DNA of 64,000 nt from Aquatica leii (Eukaryota > Arthropoda > Insecta > Coleoptera > Lampyridae). Positions within the stretch are counted from its first letter, which is position 1, and each line of letters starts with the position of its first letter. Below, piece after piece: positions 23,021-32,760 of the stretch. The stretch is taken from assembly GCA_035610365.1 (NCBI GenBank), contig CM069432.1:261451177-261515176 (forward strand). Direction: 5' to 3'. The notes under the pieces are model-generated. The model was not told the origin of the DNA. It saw only the letters and a list, made by a program, of their open reading frames with translations, and did not search any database. Position numbers and translations under genes: made by a program.

Positions 23021-23942
23021 TAAGGACCTGAATGGATCTACGATAATTGCACCAGGAAGAATAGAGATCGATAGGTAAAGATTTGTCCCAATCTATTTTT
23101 AATTTCCATAGCTCTTGTAACAGAATTTTTGCTGTTATGGTGACCGGAGTCAAAAATCCTAAAGGGTCAAAAATCTTCGCGATGTCTGACAATATAATAC
23201 GTTTTGATTTTTTATCTCGATCTACAAATGGCTGAATGGAAAATTTAAACAAATCATGTTTTGCGTACTTCTGCAAACCCAACATTTTTAAGCACTCGTC
23301 TCTGTAAAAGTCTAAAACGAGATTTTCTTTACCCTGTATGCATTTTACAACATCCGCATTTTTAGATGACCATTTTCGCAAGTGGAAACCCGTAGTACTT
23401 AAGATGCTGACAATTTCTTTCCTAATTTTATTCACTTTATCAACAGTGTCAGCACCTGTCAGTAAATTATCAATGTAAAAATCCTGCACGATTATACGCG
23501 AACCTAAAGGGTATCTTTTGATATTGCCCATAGCAGCTTATTGAAAGCACCTAGTAGTTAAAAATGAAGCCGGTTTTGTACCATGTGTGACTGTAGATAA
23601 CTCATAGGTTTTGATTTTATCTGATGGTAAAAACCGCGACAGTATGGGCTGAAACCTAGTTTCTTCAGGATTTACTAAGACTTGCCTATACATTTTTGCA
23701 ATATCGGCATTTAAAACATATTTATGCGTTCTAAATCGCGTTAATATAGAAACAAGTGACTTTTGTATAGTTGGCCCTACCATTAAAATGTCATTTAACG
23801 ATTTACCACTAGTTGACTTAGCGGAACCATCAAACACTACTCGCAACTTTGTAGTCAGACATTTGTTTTTTATAACACAATGATGTGGCAAATAGAAATT
23901 TTTAATATTTTCCAAGTCTTCGCAGTTAGAAATTTCTTTCAT
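22995..23942 (-). pseudogene. BEL/Pao reverse transcriptase, second catalytic Asp changed
   Basis: The first frame (23942-23538) has LPHHCVIKNKCLTTKLRVVF, DGSAKSTSGKSLND and VLNADIAKMYRQVLV (first catalytic Asp). The second (23531-22995) has QDFYIDNLLTGADTVD, KIFDPLGFLTPVTITAKILL and QELWKLKIDW. The YxDD box reads YIDN (GAT AAT, about 23470-23485), so the second Asp of the pair is lost. A few bases separate the two frames near 23535. Everything else follows the BEL/Pao pattern. Confidence 0.88.
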
Positions 23943-24083
23943 GTGACCTACCCTTTAATAAACTTATCATATTCATGCTTTACGTTAAGTGTGCGAGCTA
24001 GTTTTTTCTCTAGATTTAAGAAACGTTTTAGTGCTACATCCCTAGAGTTACCCAGCTGATCTGGCTCTAATTTGCCTAATACA

Positions 24084-24450
24084 CTACATATGACAGAATA
24101 ATTCTGCGCCTAGAAGTAGATCAATTTCCTCAGGGACGTAAAAGTTTGGGTCTGCAAGAGTAATATTTTTAGGGAGGTATAAATATTCTGCCTTGATTGG
24201 CAATAACGGTATTTTTTCAGTAATTTTGTTTAAAACATAACAGCTCGTGTCATCGCGATAGCCATTTAAACGAGAACCTATAACTACGTTAACTTTATGC
24301 TCGACAACATTATTAGAATTAGCTACACCTGTCACAAAAAGCCGCGTATATGTGATTGGAAGCCCTAATTTATTGGTTAACCCCTGAGTGATAAAATTTG
24401 TCTGAGATCCCGAATTAAGGAGAGCCAGTTTCTCTTGTAATCTAATAGGT
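24084..24450 (-). pseudogene. BEL/Pao aspartic protease (DUF1758 type), catalytic Asp changed
   Basis: Starts LQEKLALLNSGSQTNFI (about 24440-24390) and continues with VIGSRLNGYRDDTSCYVL and FYVPEEIDLLLGAELF. In the family the motif is LLDSGS, whose Asp is catalytic; here the codon is AAT, giving Asn. The protease would cleave the polyprotein. With Asn at this site it should be inactive even where the frame is open. Confidence 0.8.
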
Positions 24451-24886
24451 TAATTACTGGTGTCGATAAAAGCACCTGATCATGATTACTGGTATGGAGA
24501 CACTGAAAAGTCTTTGTTCAATTTGCAGATGAGAAACTAGGCACTGAATTAGGAGTTACTTGCTTAGAACTAGTATCTTGAGCAGACGACGCTGAACTTG
24601 ATTCTAAATGCAACAGCGAGTTCTGTTTCTTATTACACTTAGCGCATTTTTTAGCTTTGCAATAAAACGTAGTGTGATTTGACTTAAAGCAATTAATTCA
24701 TAAACGCGTATCCTTCATTTTGGTAATTCGTTTTCTATTGGAAAGGATAGAAATACTTCACACGCACTAATAGCGTGATCTTTGTGGCAAAATTGACAAC
24801 TATTACTTATTGAAGCGCTGTGCCGTTTTATTTTGAGGCTCTCTACCGTTAACAGAATCATTCCGTTTATCATTTATTTCTAGAGT

Positions 24887-25388
24887 TTAACACTTTCTTT
24901 CTAAAAATTGTATTAAGTTATCTAAGGTAGGATATTCCTTATCAGGAACCGTTATTTCCCATTCCTTTAATGTGGTTACATCTAATTTACTACATAACAA
25001 GTGAATTAAAAGATCATCCCAATACTCCGTCGGACGCTTTAATGACTTTAATGGCCGTAAGTGTATTTGAACCGTGTCAATAATAGAGCGTATGCAGGTT
25101 TGAGATTCCTTGCTAGTTCGCGGAATGTCAAACATGGTTTTGAATTATTAGCTTTTTATTGTTATACCGATTATTTAACATGTCTCATGCAACGAGATAA
25201 TTTACCGCGGAAACTTTTAAAGATTGTAACAAGTTCGCGGGCTCTCCCTTTAAAGAGGATTTCAGATAGTGTACTTTTTGAATATCACTTATTGTTTCGT
25301 TATTATGGATCATAGCTTGAAATATATCAAAAAACGACATCAACTGGTCAAAATTACCGGAAAAAACAGGCAAATTTAATCTAAGCAA
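24887..25388 (-). pseudogene. BEL/Pao gag-like region (DUF1759 type)
   Basis: Two overlapping minus frames. The first (25388-25185) has LNLPVFSGNFDQLMSFFDIF and QKVHYLKSSLKGEPANLLQS; the second (25135-24887) has RPTEYWDDLLIHLLCSKLD. These are the peptide-like and capsid-like helices preceding the protease in BEL/Pao polyproteins. The zinc-knuckle stretch that should follow (about 24840-24540) is present only as scattered Cys/His phrases in changing frames. Confidence 0.8.
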
Positions 25389-25435
25389 TCTTAATTGATT
25401 ATTATAGTCACCGCTAACATTGTTGCATAGTTTTT

Positions 25436-26240
25436 ACACGAGGAAGTACTGTAAAAGTGTTTGTTTTACAATTTTTTCCCATGATTTTTTTGGATTCCGT
25501 TTTTTTTTATATTATGGTTCTAAAAGTTTTATTAACAAAGGTTAAGTCGAAGTTGAACTTTAAATAATTATTGCAATAGTTTTTGTACATTTTTTGGAAA
25601 ACTGCACATTGCATCTTCTACACTTACTTCTTAATGATTAGAACCCAATTTAGTGGGCGTTTTTTTGTTTTTTAAAGCATCGGCATGTTTTCTAGCTTTT
25701 TATGTATCTGTACCTTGTTTTTTTAAATGATTTTTGGTACTTACGTATAGTTGTTGTTTGTAGAACGTTGAAGGATTTATGTGGGCATTTGTAATGATTT
25801 AAAATTGTTAAGTACATAAGGTGGATATACGAAAAAAGGTCTTTTTAAGTACAAATAGCTAGCAAATAACTTTTTTTACGTATCTTTTTTTGCCGGTTTC
25901 GTCCACACGATCTCGACATTTGCGCCACGAACTGTCTGTGACGTTTTTTATTCTCCCTATACGGTATGGTATGGTTGTACAATTTTCTTCTAGACCAAAT
26001 TGTAAGTGTAATTTTGATTTTTATGGATTTTTCTAGCATTGCCTTATCACCGGATTTTTTCAGTACGTCGTTAGTACTTGGATGCTAATCATCAGTTTGC
26101 TTTTATCTTATTTAAAGGATTTTTGGAGTTTCCGTTCAGCTCGTCTTAGTAAAATTTTTATTTTGGCACATGGTTTGATGATTGATTATGGAAATTGTTT
26201 CTTTTTGCTCTTATCCAAAGTTTAGAGCTGTTGGTTGTAC
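25436..26240. other. No supported gene; flank of the hAT element
   Basis: A basic minus frame (25845-26039) with VTDSSWRKCRDRVDETGKK in an adjoining frame looks coding-like, but I cannot place it. The rest is AT-rich. Confidence 0.35.
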
Positions 26241-26248
26241 ATTATAAG
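26241..26248. repeat. Left 8-bp target-site duplication of the hAT element
   Basis: ATTATAAG, identical to 33606-33613. It directly precedes the inverted end that begins TAAAGAGCGGA. Eight-base duplications are the hallmark of hAT transposition. Confidence 0.85.
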
Positions 26249-26355
26249 TAAAGAGCGGATAGTAAGGCAAGAAAAAATACCAAAGAAGGTGGCATAAAAG
26301 GCATATTAAACCTGCCAAAAAGGCAATAAAAAAGGCACAAATATCTATTAAAATT

Positions 26356-27374
26356 AGGTCTGTGAAGTTAGCACCGCCAGATGCGAATTTTTTTGGAAAA
26401 GAATACGGCATTCGTCCAGGGAAAAGTTTCGTTTGCCCACACTCCAAAAATTTTTTATGTGAAAAAAACATTTTTTGGCAAAAAACAAAAAATCAAAAGA
26501 CCAACTTTTTTCACGCTAAATCGTTTGCCCATCGTTAGTCCCAGATTACCCAGGAAAAATTTTTACTTGCCCGCCCACTAAAAAAAAACAAATTTTTTTT
26601 ACGAAAAAACCAAAAATCAAAAGTGAACATTTTTCACGCTATATCGTTTGCCCATCTCTCAAATTTGATTGCCCACCCTTCATTTTCATTCTAAAAATAT
26701 TTAAACAATAATAAAATGGAAAAACCCATTCGCGATGTATAGGTGAATATATAGTCCATATGTTTATAAAAAATAATAATTTTTAAAGTTAAAATGGCTA
26801 TTTTGTTTGCCCATCTCTCAAATTTGATTGCCTCTTATATATTCACCTATACATCGCGAATGGGGTTTTTCCATTTGATTATTTAAATATTTTTAGAATG
26901 AAAATGAAGGGTGGGCAATCAAATTTGAGAGATGGGCAAACGATATAGCGTGAAAATGTTCATTTTTTGATTTTTGGTTTCTCGGCAAAAAAAATTTTTT
27001 TCAAACAAAAAAATTTTTGGTGGGTGGGCAAGTGAAAATTTTTCCTGGGCAATCCTGGACTAACGATGAGCAAACGATTTAGCGTGAAAAAAGTTGAATT
27101 TTTTACCAAAACATTTTTTTGCACATACAAATTTTTCGGTGGGTGGGCAAACAAAAATTTTTCCTGGGCAAAGATGGGCAAACGATATAGCTTGAAAAGA
27201 GTTGATTTTTTGATTTTTTGTTTTTTACCAAACAATGTTTTTTTCCCATAAAACATTTTTGGAGGGTGTGCAAACTAAACTTTTCCCTGGGCCAACATGG
27301 GCTAACGATGGGCAAACGAATGGCGTATTGTTTTCCAGAAAATTCACAATTCGCGGTGCTAACTTCACAGACCT
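26356..27374. mobile_element. Foldback-type element, 1019 bp, with 9-bp target duplication
   Basis: Ends are inverted copies: AGGTCTGTGAAGTTAGCACC at 26356 and its complement ending at 27374. They are flanked by identical ATTAAAATT (26347-26355 and 27375-27383). Each arm is several hundred bases and is built from repeats of a phrase like GGGCAAACGATATAGCGTGA (right arm at about 26934, 27068, 27176 and 27311). The inner arms (26638-26752 and 26822-26940) are nearly identical, around a short centre. There is no credible coding sequence; the Phe/Lys-rich frames here are shadows of the repeats. Nine-base duplications and repeat-built arms fit foldback or MULE-related non-autonomous elements. Confidence 0.85.
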
Positions 27375-27401
27375 ATTAAAATTTACAGTTTATTTTTTGT
27401 T

Positions 27402-27930
27402 TTACAATGTCTTCGTTATTGTTAAAGATATTTTCTGTTGATGCTTCATGACCTCCCCTTTTTGAATTTTATTCAGTTGTTTAAAGAGGTCAAAGGAAGG
27501 GTTTTTTGATGTGACGGAATCCAATTTTTGATTAATTTTTCTTCCTATAGTCCCTGGACATGCTCTTATAATTGTTCTTATTCTTTCGAATGTAGCGAAA
27601 GATTCGGTCATTGTGGTTTCGCTTTTTTCTAGCTTCTTTAATTCGTCAGGAATGCCGGAAAAGTGTGTTTTTATAAAAACTAGTTCTCTCTTACCAGCTT
27701 CGTCATTAAAGGCTTTTTGAGATTTAGCAATTGACAATTCAATTAATGTATAAGACAATGTCAGATTATAGTATGAACTGTACCTCTTTAATTTTTTCAA
27801 AATGTGTAGCATAAAAAATGCAAGCAGATAACCAAATTCCCCATCTTGTTATGATAGGTACCGGTGGAAGTTTAACATCTGGAAGTTTTTCTTTTTAGGT
27901 CCTTACCCGTAATGGTACTTTCACAAAAAC
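27402..27930 (-). pseudogene. hAT transposase-like gene, exon (C-terminal part)
   Basis: Begins after the acceptor at 27931 with VFVKVPLRV. An in-frame stop follows (codon TAA near 27899), then KEKLPDVKLPPVPIITRWG and FYATHFEKIKE. After an unread stretch the open frame SIAKSQKAFNDEAGKRELVF, FIKTHFSGIPDELKKLEKSE and IRTIIRACPGTIGRKI runs to a stop at 27402. This is the central part of CGGBP1-like hAT transposases (ITRWGTW region onward). The C-terminal dimerisation region is missing: the frame ends 19 bases from the foldback insertion. Confidence 0.75.
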
Positions 27931-27984
27931 CTGAAACAAGATCCAATAATCAAAAAGAGAATCTAATACGTTAGAGATTTTTAC
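27931..27984 (-). other. Intron of the hAT transposase-like gene (54 nt)
   Basis: Minus strand AAAAAG|GTAAAAATC ... TTGTTTCAG|GTTTTTGTG. Removing it joins ISTTKK to VFVKVP, as in the protein family. Its length is a multiple of three without a stop, so a naive frame reads through it. Confidence 0.7.
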
Positions 27985-28196
27985 CTTTTTGGTGGTAGAA
28001 ATTAACTTGTTTACTATTGCAAACTCGTTTCTAATGAATTCACACACCCTATGTATTCCATGTGCTAGACAAGTTAAATGTTTTAAATTCGGATAAAATA
28101 TTTCTAATGCCTGAGCGGATTTGATCATATACCTGTGCTGCATCGGTTACGAATAAGAGAAACTTTTCTTTTTTACGCCATTGGGATACAGAAGTC
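27985..28196 (-). pseudogene. hAT transposase-like gene, exon (central)
   Basis: Begins after the acceptor with [20 protein letters not shown], then, after a one-base shift near 28135, [20 protein letters not shown] and [26 protein letters not shown] carries the second acidic catalytic residue of hAT enzymes, and [10 protein letters not shown] is the conserved Cys/His block. Two introns flank this exon. The single frameshift shows that the gene is dead. Confidence 0.8.
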
Positions 28197-28263
28197 CTAC
28201 AAAAATAAAATTATATAATTGTAATTAATAGATTGGATTATATCAATGATTAAAAAAACTTAC
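28197..28263 (-). other. Intron of the hAT transposase-like gene (67 nt)
   Basis: Minus strand TGTCTAC|GTAAGTTTT ... TTTTTGTAG|GACTTCTG. The donor is a consensus GTAAGT, and the acceptor has a T-rich tract. Splicing restores FDDCLRLLYPNG, matching the family. Confidence 0.8.
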
Positions 28264-28395
28264 GTAGACAATCATCGAAAAAATTTGCAACTGTTTTGTG
28301 ATTGGTCTGTGGAATTTCTTTGGATGCTAGCAAATGAGTTTTTCCTGGTTCTAGTTCAGACAATTTATCAACTACAAAATTTGCTATATAAATGT
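28264..28395 (-). pseudogene. hAT transposase-like gene, exon (start of catalytic domain)
   Basis: YIANFVVDKLSELEPGKTHL, LLASKEIPQTNHKTVANFFD and DCL. In related proteins this block follows DETTD, which carries the first catalytic Asp. Here upstream sequence (above about 28395) no longer matches, marking the point where the gypsy element interrupts the gene. The matching N-terminal exon is found 4.1 kb away at 32.5-32.76 kb. Confidence 0.75.
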
Positions 28396-28592
28396 AGTGT
28401 TTAGATTTAAGTATAGTGCCGTGATTGATATAGGAGACACAGACAACAACCAACACGGCGGGAGAATAGGTACCTACGCGATAGGTTAAGTTAAGTTTTA
28501 GATAGTTTTCTTACAATGTGAATGTTATTAAAAGCAATAAACAAACATACAGTGCATTTGTGATTTATAACAAACAAACACACAACATTACA

Positions 28593-28610
28593 TTTGGCGA
28601 CGAGGATTCC
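28593..28610 (+). other. Primer-binding-site-like sequence of the gypsy element
   Basis: TTTGGCGACGAGGATTCC directly follows ...ACAACATTACA, an LTR-like 3' end. This arrangement (ACA then a TGGCGACGAGGA-type site) is common in insect Ty3/gypsy elements. It places the 5' LTR end at 28592. Confidence 0.55.
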
Positions 28611-28681
28611 TTTTTTTTCTTTCGAGGTTAGAAGGAGACGAACAAACTACGTGGTGAAAATAAATACAACAAATCAAAAAC

Positions 28682-29175
28682 ATGTCTGGAGACAACATTT
28701 TCGCAAACATAGACACATTCAGTTTACATAATGGTATAGAGAACATTGGAGGCGGATGGAAGAAGTGGTTAAAAAGATTCGACAATTTCCTTATCGCTGC
28801 TGACATAACGGAAGATCGGAGAAAGGAGGCGATGCTATTGCACTGTGCAGGTGAGGAGGTTTTTGATATTTACTGCTCTCTTCCTGATCCTTCCCCGTCT
28901 GATCCCCCATTAACATGTTACGAGATAGCCAAAGCAAAACTTAATTCTCATTTTGTGTCTAACATTAACACAGAGAAATCAAGTCACAAATAATACAATG
29001 TACCACGTCCGCACGGTTAAGGAAGTATGGTCTAGTTGAAAATCCAACATTTGAACAATTGCTTGCCCAAGCAAAGGCTTATGAATTAACAAAGAGTCAA
29101 GCTCAGCAAATGAAACTAACTACAGAGCAAGTTTCTCGAATAACAACAACAACAGAAGTTTTGCAACAAATCATG
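28682..29175 (+). pseudogene. gypsy gag
   Basis: An ATG at 28682 opens a frame of 103 codons: GGGWKKWLKRFDNFLIAADI, EAMLLHCAGEEVFDIYCSLP and CYEIAKAKLNSHFVSN. It ends at TAA near 28992. The next frame continues QCTTSARLRKYGLVENPTFE, LLAQAKAYELTKSQAQQMKL and VLQQIM up to about 29177. The W..W...F and LLHCAGEEV phrases are typical of capsid regions of gypsy elements of the K02A2.6-like group. No zinc knuckle is seen. Confidence 0.75.
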
Positions 29176-29274
29176 TAACATCAAATATAGAAACAACAAA
29201 CTATAACACTGCTATAAAAGGAGATAGTAGCTCTGAACATTCTTTTCAGGTTAGCATCGTTAATAGAATTAGCG

Positions 29275-30240
29275 AAGCGAATTTATAATAGACACAGGCA
29301 GCTCTGTAAATTTAATTGGTACTACAACATTCTCAAAATTATTCAACAAAACGTTCAAACAGACTGAAAATTGTAGGAAAATTTACATCAATCTTAAAAT
29401 TTAACAATAATTCAACGGAAGCCATAATCCATGTTGTAGAGGGAAACTGTCAATCATTATTGAGTTACAATACACAAACAATCATTAACACAGAATATGT
29501 CCAAATTAATTATCCCGAATTATGTAAAGGTATCGGTAACTTGATAAACTGTGAGATTAAATTACACATAGATCCAAATGTAGTTCCTGTTGCACAGAAG
29601 CACAAAAGAATTTCCTATCACCTTCGAGCTAAGGTTGAAGAAGAGTTAAACAGATTAGAAACTCAGGACATTATTGAAAAAACTACTGGTGCTACTCTAT
29701 GACTGTCATCGTTAGTTATAGTCCCAAAACGAAATAAAGATACAACCAGATTATGTGTTGACTTGAGATCAGCCAACAAGGCCATTCTAAGGGAACGTCA
29801 CATCACTCCGACACTAGATGACATCATCAATCAATTGAATGGTTCAGTAATGTATAGCAGTATTGATTTAAGAGATGGGTACCACCAACTAACTTTAATT
29901 TAAGAAAGTAGAAGCAGCAGAAATCTTTCAAAACTCAGTGAGACAAGTAATTGCAAGTATTCCCGGAGTTATCAATTATAGTGATGATATACTGGTTTTT
30001 GGAAAAACGGTCGAACAGCACAACGTGTCCTTGGAAGCACTTCTAAGAAAGCTACAAGAAGTTTATTTAACAATAAATACTAGAAAATGTGTTTTTAGTG
30101 TCCCAAAGATAAAATTTTTTGGATATGTGTTTTTAAAAGAAGGAGTTCAACCAGATAGTGATAAAGTAAATAGTATCGTAAACATGAAACCACCTGAAAA
30201 CCCTTCAGAAGTTAGGAGTTTTTTGGGAATGATTAATTAG
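29275..30240 (+). pseudogene. gypsy protease and reverse transcriptase
   Basis: FIIDTGSSVNLIG (29280-29315) is the aspartic protease active site with Asp kept, just after a frame break. The RT follows: EEELNRLETQDIIEKTTGAT, LVIVPKRNKDTTRLCVDLRS and YSSIDLRDGYHQLTL (first catalytic Asp), then a jump straight to AEIFQNSVRQVIASIPGV and NYSDDILVFGKTVEQH (the Asp pair in SDD). About 28 family residues between GYHQL and AEIF are missing, near 29900. It ends PSEVRSFLGMIN followed by a stop. Confidence 0.85.
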
Positions 30241-30945
30241 CTGTCAAACTTTTAGACATTGAAGAATCAGTTGCAACAAGCTACCACACTGTCATATTTT
30301 GATGTCAATAAATCAACGGATCTTTTTGTAGACGCTGTACCAGAGGGTCTTGGTGCTTTGTTAACGCAAAGAAACAACATAATTGCGTATTCAAGCACAA
30401 CGCTTACGTCAGTTGAGAAGAGGTACAGCCAAATAGAAAAAGAAACGTTAGCATGCACCTGGGCTATTCAACACTTCAACATCTATCTATACGGTTTGAA
30501 GTTTACACTTCATGTTGATCATCTCCCACTACTCAGAATCTTAGGGAACAGTCGTTCTTGTCCCAGCGCACGCATCGAGAGACTGTTATTACGCATTCAA
30601 CCATATGAATTTAAAGTTGTACATCAAACAGGAAAGTCAAACCCATCCAACTATCTATCTCGACATCCTCTAGAAACGACGACTGACCACACCAAAATTG
30701 AAGAGTATGTGAATTTTATAATACACGGAGCAATGTCTAAATCTATGACAGTTGAACAAGTTCAAGAAGCTACTAAAAATGACAGAATACTGACATTATT
30801 AATAAATGCAATAAAGAATGGCAAGGACAAGTGGAATCAGCCAGAATTAACACCGTTCGGAAAAATAAAAACAGAAATAACTAAGAGGTACACGCATCAT
30901 CGTACCAAGTTCACTTCAAAAGCAGGCTATAGAGTTGGCACATAA
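30241..30945 (+). pseudogene. gypsy RNase H
   Basis: KNQLQQATTLSYFDVNKSTD, LFVDAVPEGLGALLTQRNN, YSQIEKETLACTWAIQHFNI, FTLHVDHLPLLRIL and SNPSNYLSRHPL. The Asp of LFVDA, the Glu of EKETLA and the Asp of VDHLPL are present, as expected for RNase H. The ORF runs 228 codons to 30945 and continues into the linker before the integrase zinc region. The stretch between GMIN and KNQLQ is shorter than usual (small deletion near 30240). Confidence 0.85.
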
Positions 30946-31910
30946 AGGTCACATGGGCATAGTAAAGACAAAACAGTTGCTACGAACCAAAGCTTGGTTT
31001 CCAAACATTGACAAACTAACAGAATCCTTCATAAAAGATTGTAAACCATGTCAAGCCGTAACGGATACCAAACACAGAGATCTAATCACATTGAGACAGC
31101 TACCAGATGTTCCTTTTAGTCATCTAGATATAGATTCTGTTGGCCCATTTAACAATAAAAAGTACATATTTATTCTAGTAGATGAATATTATAGATACCC
31201 ACTTGCTGAGGTAATACCATCGACAAGCTTTTCTAGCATCAAACCAATATTTGAAAGAACATTTGGCACCTTTGGAATTCCCAAACAGATTAAATCCGAT
31301 AATGGTCCACCATTCAATGGTTTAGAAATGAAGTTATTTTTTAGAAAACCTTGGCATAAGATACTTACGGGTGACTCCATACTGACCTGAAGCAAATGGT
31401 TTAGCCGAACGGTTTGTAAAGTCATTCAAGAAATCACTTATTTGTGCTCACTTAGAAACCAACCAATTTGATTCGCAAATTCAGCAATTTCTCTTAAATT
31501 ACCGCAGTACACCGCATTCCACAACAGAACAAACACCGTTTGAGCTTGTATTTTAAAGAAATGTTAATAACATGTTACCAATGCACAAGACACAAGAAAC
31601 ATCACAAAAATTACATCACAGTATACAACTCAAATATAAAGAAAATCGAAGAAAACAGAAGGACTATGCTGATAGAAAAAGACATGCAAAAACCCACACG
31701 TTCAAAGAAGGAGACACGGTTCTTTGCAAGCACATTCGTAAAAACAACCTTACACCTAGATTCAATCCACACCCATACAAAATAAAACAAGTAAAAGGTA
31801 CACAAATTATGGTAGAAAGAGGTGACGAGACTATAATAAGAAGTTCATCATTCTTTAAACGTTTTCACTCTGATACCTCAAAACCTTATGTCCTAAAACC
31901 ATCCCCCTAA
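30935..31910 (+). pseudogene. gypsy integrase
   Basis: AHKGHMGIVKTKQLLRTKAW and CKPCQAV form the HHCC zinc region. The core has SHLDIDSVGPFNNKKYIFIL (first Asp), KQIKSDNGPPFNG (second Asp) and, after a frameshift near 31375, PEANGLAERFVKSFKK (Glu). The tail (31572-31910) is KDYADRKRHAKTHTFKEGDT, VLCKHIRKNN, PYKIKQVKGTQIMVERGD and SSFFKRFH. All three catalytic residues survive in text, but two frameshifts break the protein. It would insert the cDNA into the genome. Confidence 0.88.
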
Positions 31911-31937
31911 CTACGCATCTCCAACCACAACCAAACA

Positions 31938-32183
31938 TGTGTTATATTCCTATATTACTATTACAATAAGATTGCAAGTTGCAACTTGTTCGTTTAAAAT
32001 GTACCTATTGCTTTTGTACTTTTTCTTAGAATTATACGGTACCTGAAAAGGTATAAAACGGGTTGCGACAAAATTAGAAGGATAGTTAAATTAAGATATT
32101 TGTTTTGTTTGGTAAAGATCCATGTAAATATTGTAAAATAAAATCATCATACTTCTTCAAGTGTTATTTGATACAGTATTACA
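31938..32183 (+). repeat. Candidate 3' LTR of the nested gypsy element
   Basis: Begins TGTGTTATATTCC and ends ACAGTATTACA, 28 bases after the integrase frame. It contains a TATA-like GGTATAAAAC (about 32048) and an AATAAAAT polyadenylation-type signal (about 32138). The 5' LTR end at 28592 also reads ATTACA, but I could not align the two over their length, so they may be very diverged or this may be only 3' flanking sequence. Confidence 0.35.
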
Positions 32184-32229
32184 AATCATATTGATTCGAA
32201 CCTAGTTACGTGTTTGTGAGGTGCGTAAC

Positions 32230-32552
32230 ACATGCAACCCACCAAACCATTACCTCTGAGCACTTTGTGGAAGATCAACCTCAGAAAAACATCCAACCTA
32301 GAGAACATATTAACCACAATAAGTGACGAGCCTTTTGTTCATGAACCAAACGAAGAGGTTGAACATGATTCTGTAATCTTTCAGGAAGAAGATGATTCTC
32401 ACTTAAGTTCCCAAACAACATTACAATATCGACCTCTGCAATCGGTTGTTTCATCAACCGAAGTCCAAATGGTCCCCAATGTCATTCCTTATTGTCTGTA
32501 TTTTCTATATAAGGTAAACCAGCATTTTGAAAACTATTACTACTTTATTTAA
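32230..32552 (+). pseudogene. Possible THAP-type coding fragment
   Basis: In one plus frame ITSEHFVEDQPQKNIQPREH resembles the CSEHF end of a THAP zinc finger (with the Cys replaced). In the overlapping frame an acidic 106-codon ORF (32232-32552) reads PFVHEPNEEVEHDSVIFQEE and SVVSSTEVQMVPNV. A GT follows near 32513. THAP domains occur in P-element-like transposases and in host regulators. The match is one short motif, so this is tentative. Confidence 0.3.
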
Positions 32553-32760
32553 ACTGCTTACCGATTGGTAATATATGTCTAAATATTTTTTTCCCACAGT
32601 TGATTCATCTGGAACAACTTGTTCGGTGTATTTTTCGAGGAAATTGCGAAAATTGATAATATCAAGTTTTTTAAGAGGAATTTGAGCCGACACCAATGCT
32701 TCGCACAAATCTAAAGCAAAGGTTGCTTTTTTTGGGCCAGGTTTATTCTATTGATCTATA
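32510..32760 (-). pseudogene. hAT transposase-like gene, N-terminal exon
   Basis: The minus frame PGPKKATFALDLCEALVSAQ, IPLKKLDIINFRNFLEKYTE and VVPDESTVGKKYLDIYYQ matches the N-terminal region of CGGBP1-like hAT proteins (FNxDLCEALVSADIPLxKLxNPxFRxFLEKYT). After YLDIYYQ the match stops, and the next part of the protein is at 28395, beyond the gypsy insertion. Upstream zinc-finger sequence is not recognisable. Confidence 0.75.

Larger units (their letters stand above)
22490..25435 (-). mobile_element. BEL/Pao LTR retrotransposon, truncated (minus strand)
   Basis: High to low: gag-like block (25388-24887), aspartic protease (about 24450-24084), reverse transcriptase (23942-22995) and RNase H (23020-22490). 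Domain order and text are those of BEL/Pao elements. Coding text stops near 22490 before any integrase, and I found no LTR at either side, so this is an internal fragment. Frames are broken between blocks, but each remains open over 80-180 codons, so it is younger than the LINEs on either side. Confidence 0.9.
28593..31910 (+). mobile_element. Ty3/gypsy LTR retrotransposon, nested in the hAT element
   Basis: Order: primer site, gag (28682-29170), protease (about 29280), reverse transcriptase (29500-30240), RNase H (30250-30700), integrase (30900-31910). All are on the plus strand, opposite to the hAT gene it interrupts. Several frames remain long (up to 228 codons), so it is moderately decayed. 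Two short deletions remove pieces of the reverse transcriptase and of the RT/RNase H connection. The two LTRs were not both resolved. Confidence 0.88.

Noticed and set aside
26381..27441. Phe/Lys-rich ORFs of 60-98 residues on both strands
   Set aside because: They are translations of the foldback arms. Both strands give similar peptides because the arms are inverted repeats.
28391..28592. 5' LTR of the nested gypsy starting at TGTAGTGTTTAG
   Set aside because: It starts with TG and ends with CA, but I could not align it with the candidate 3' LTR (31938-32183), so a pair of LTRs is not supported.
32184..32215. GGTTCGAATC on the minus strand as a tRNA/SINE B-box
   Set aside because: No A-box at the right distance upstream on that strand and no cloverleaf arms.
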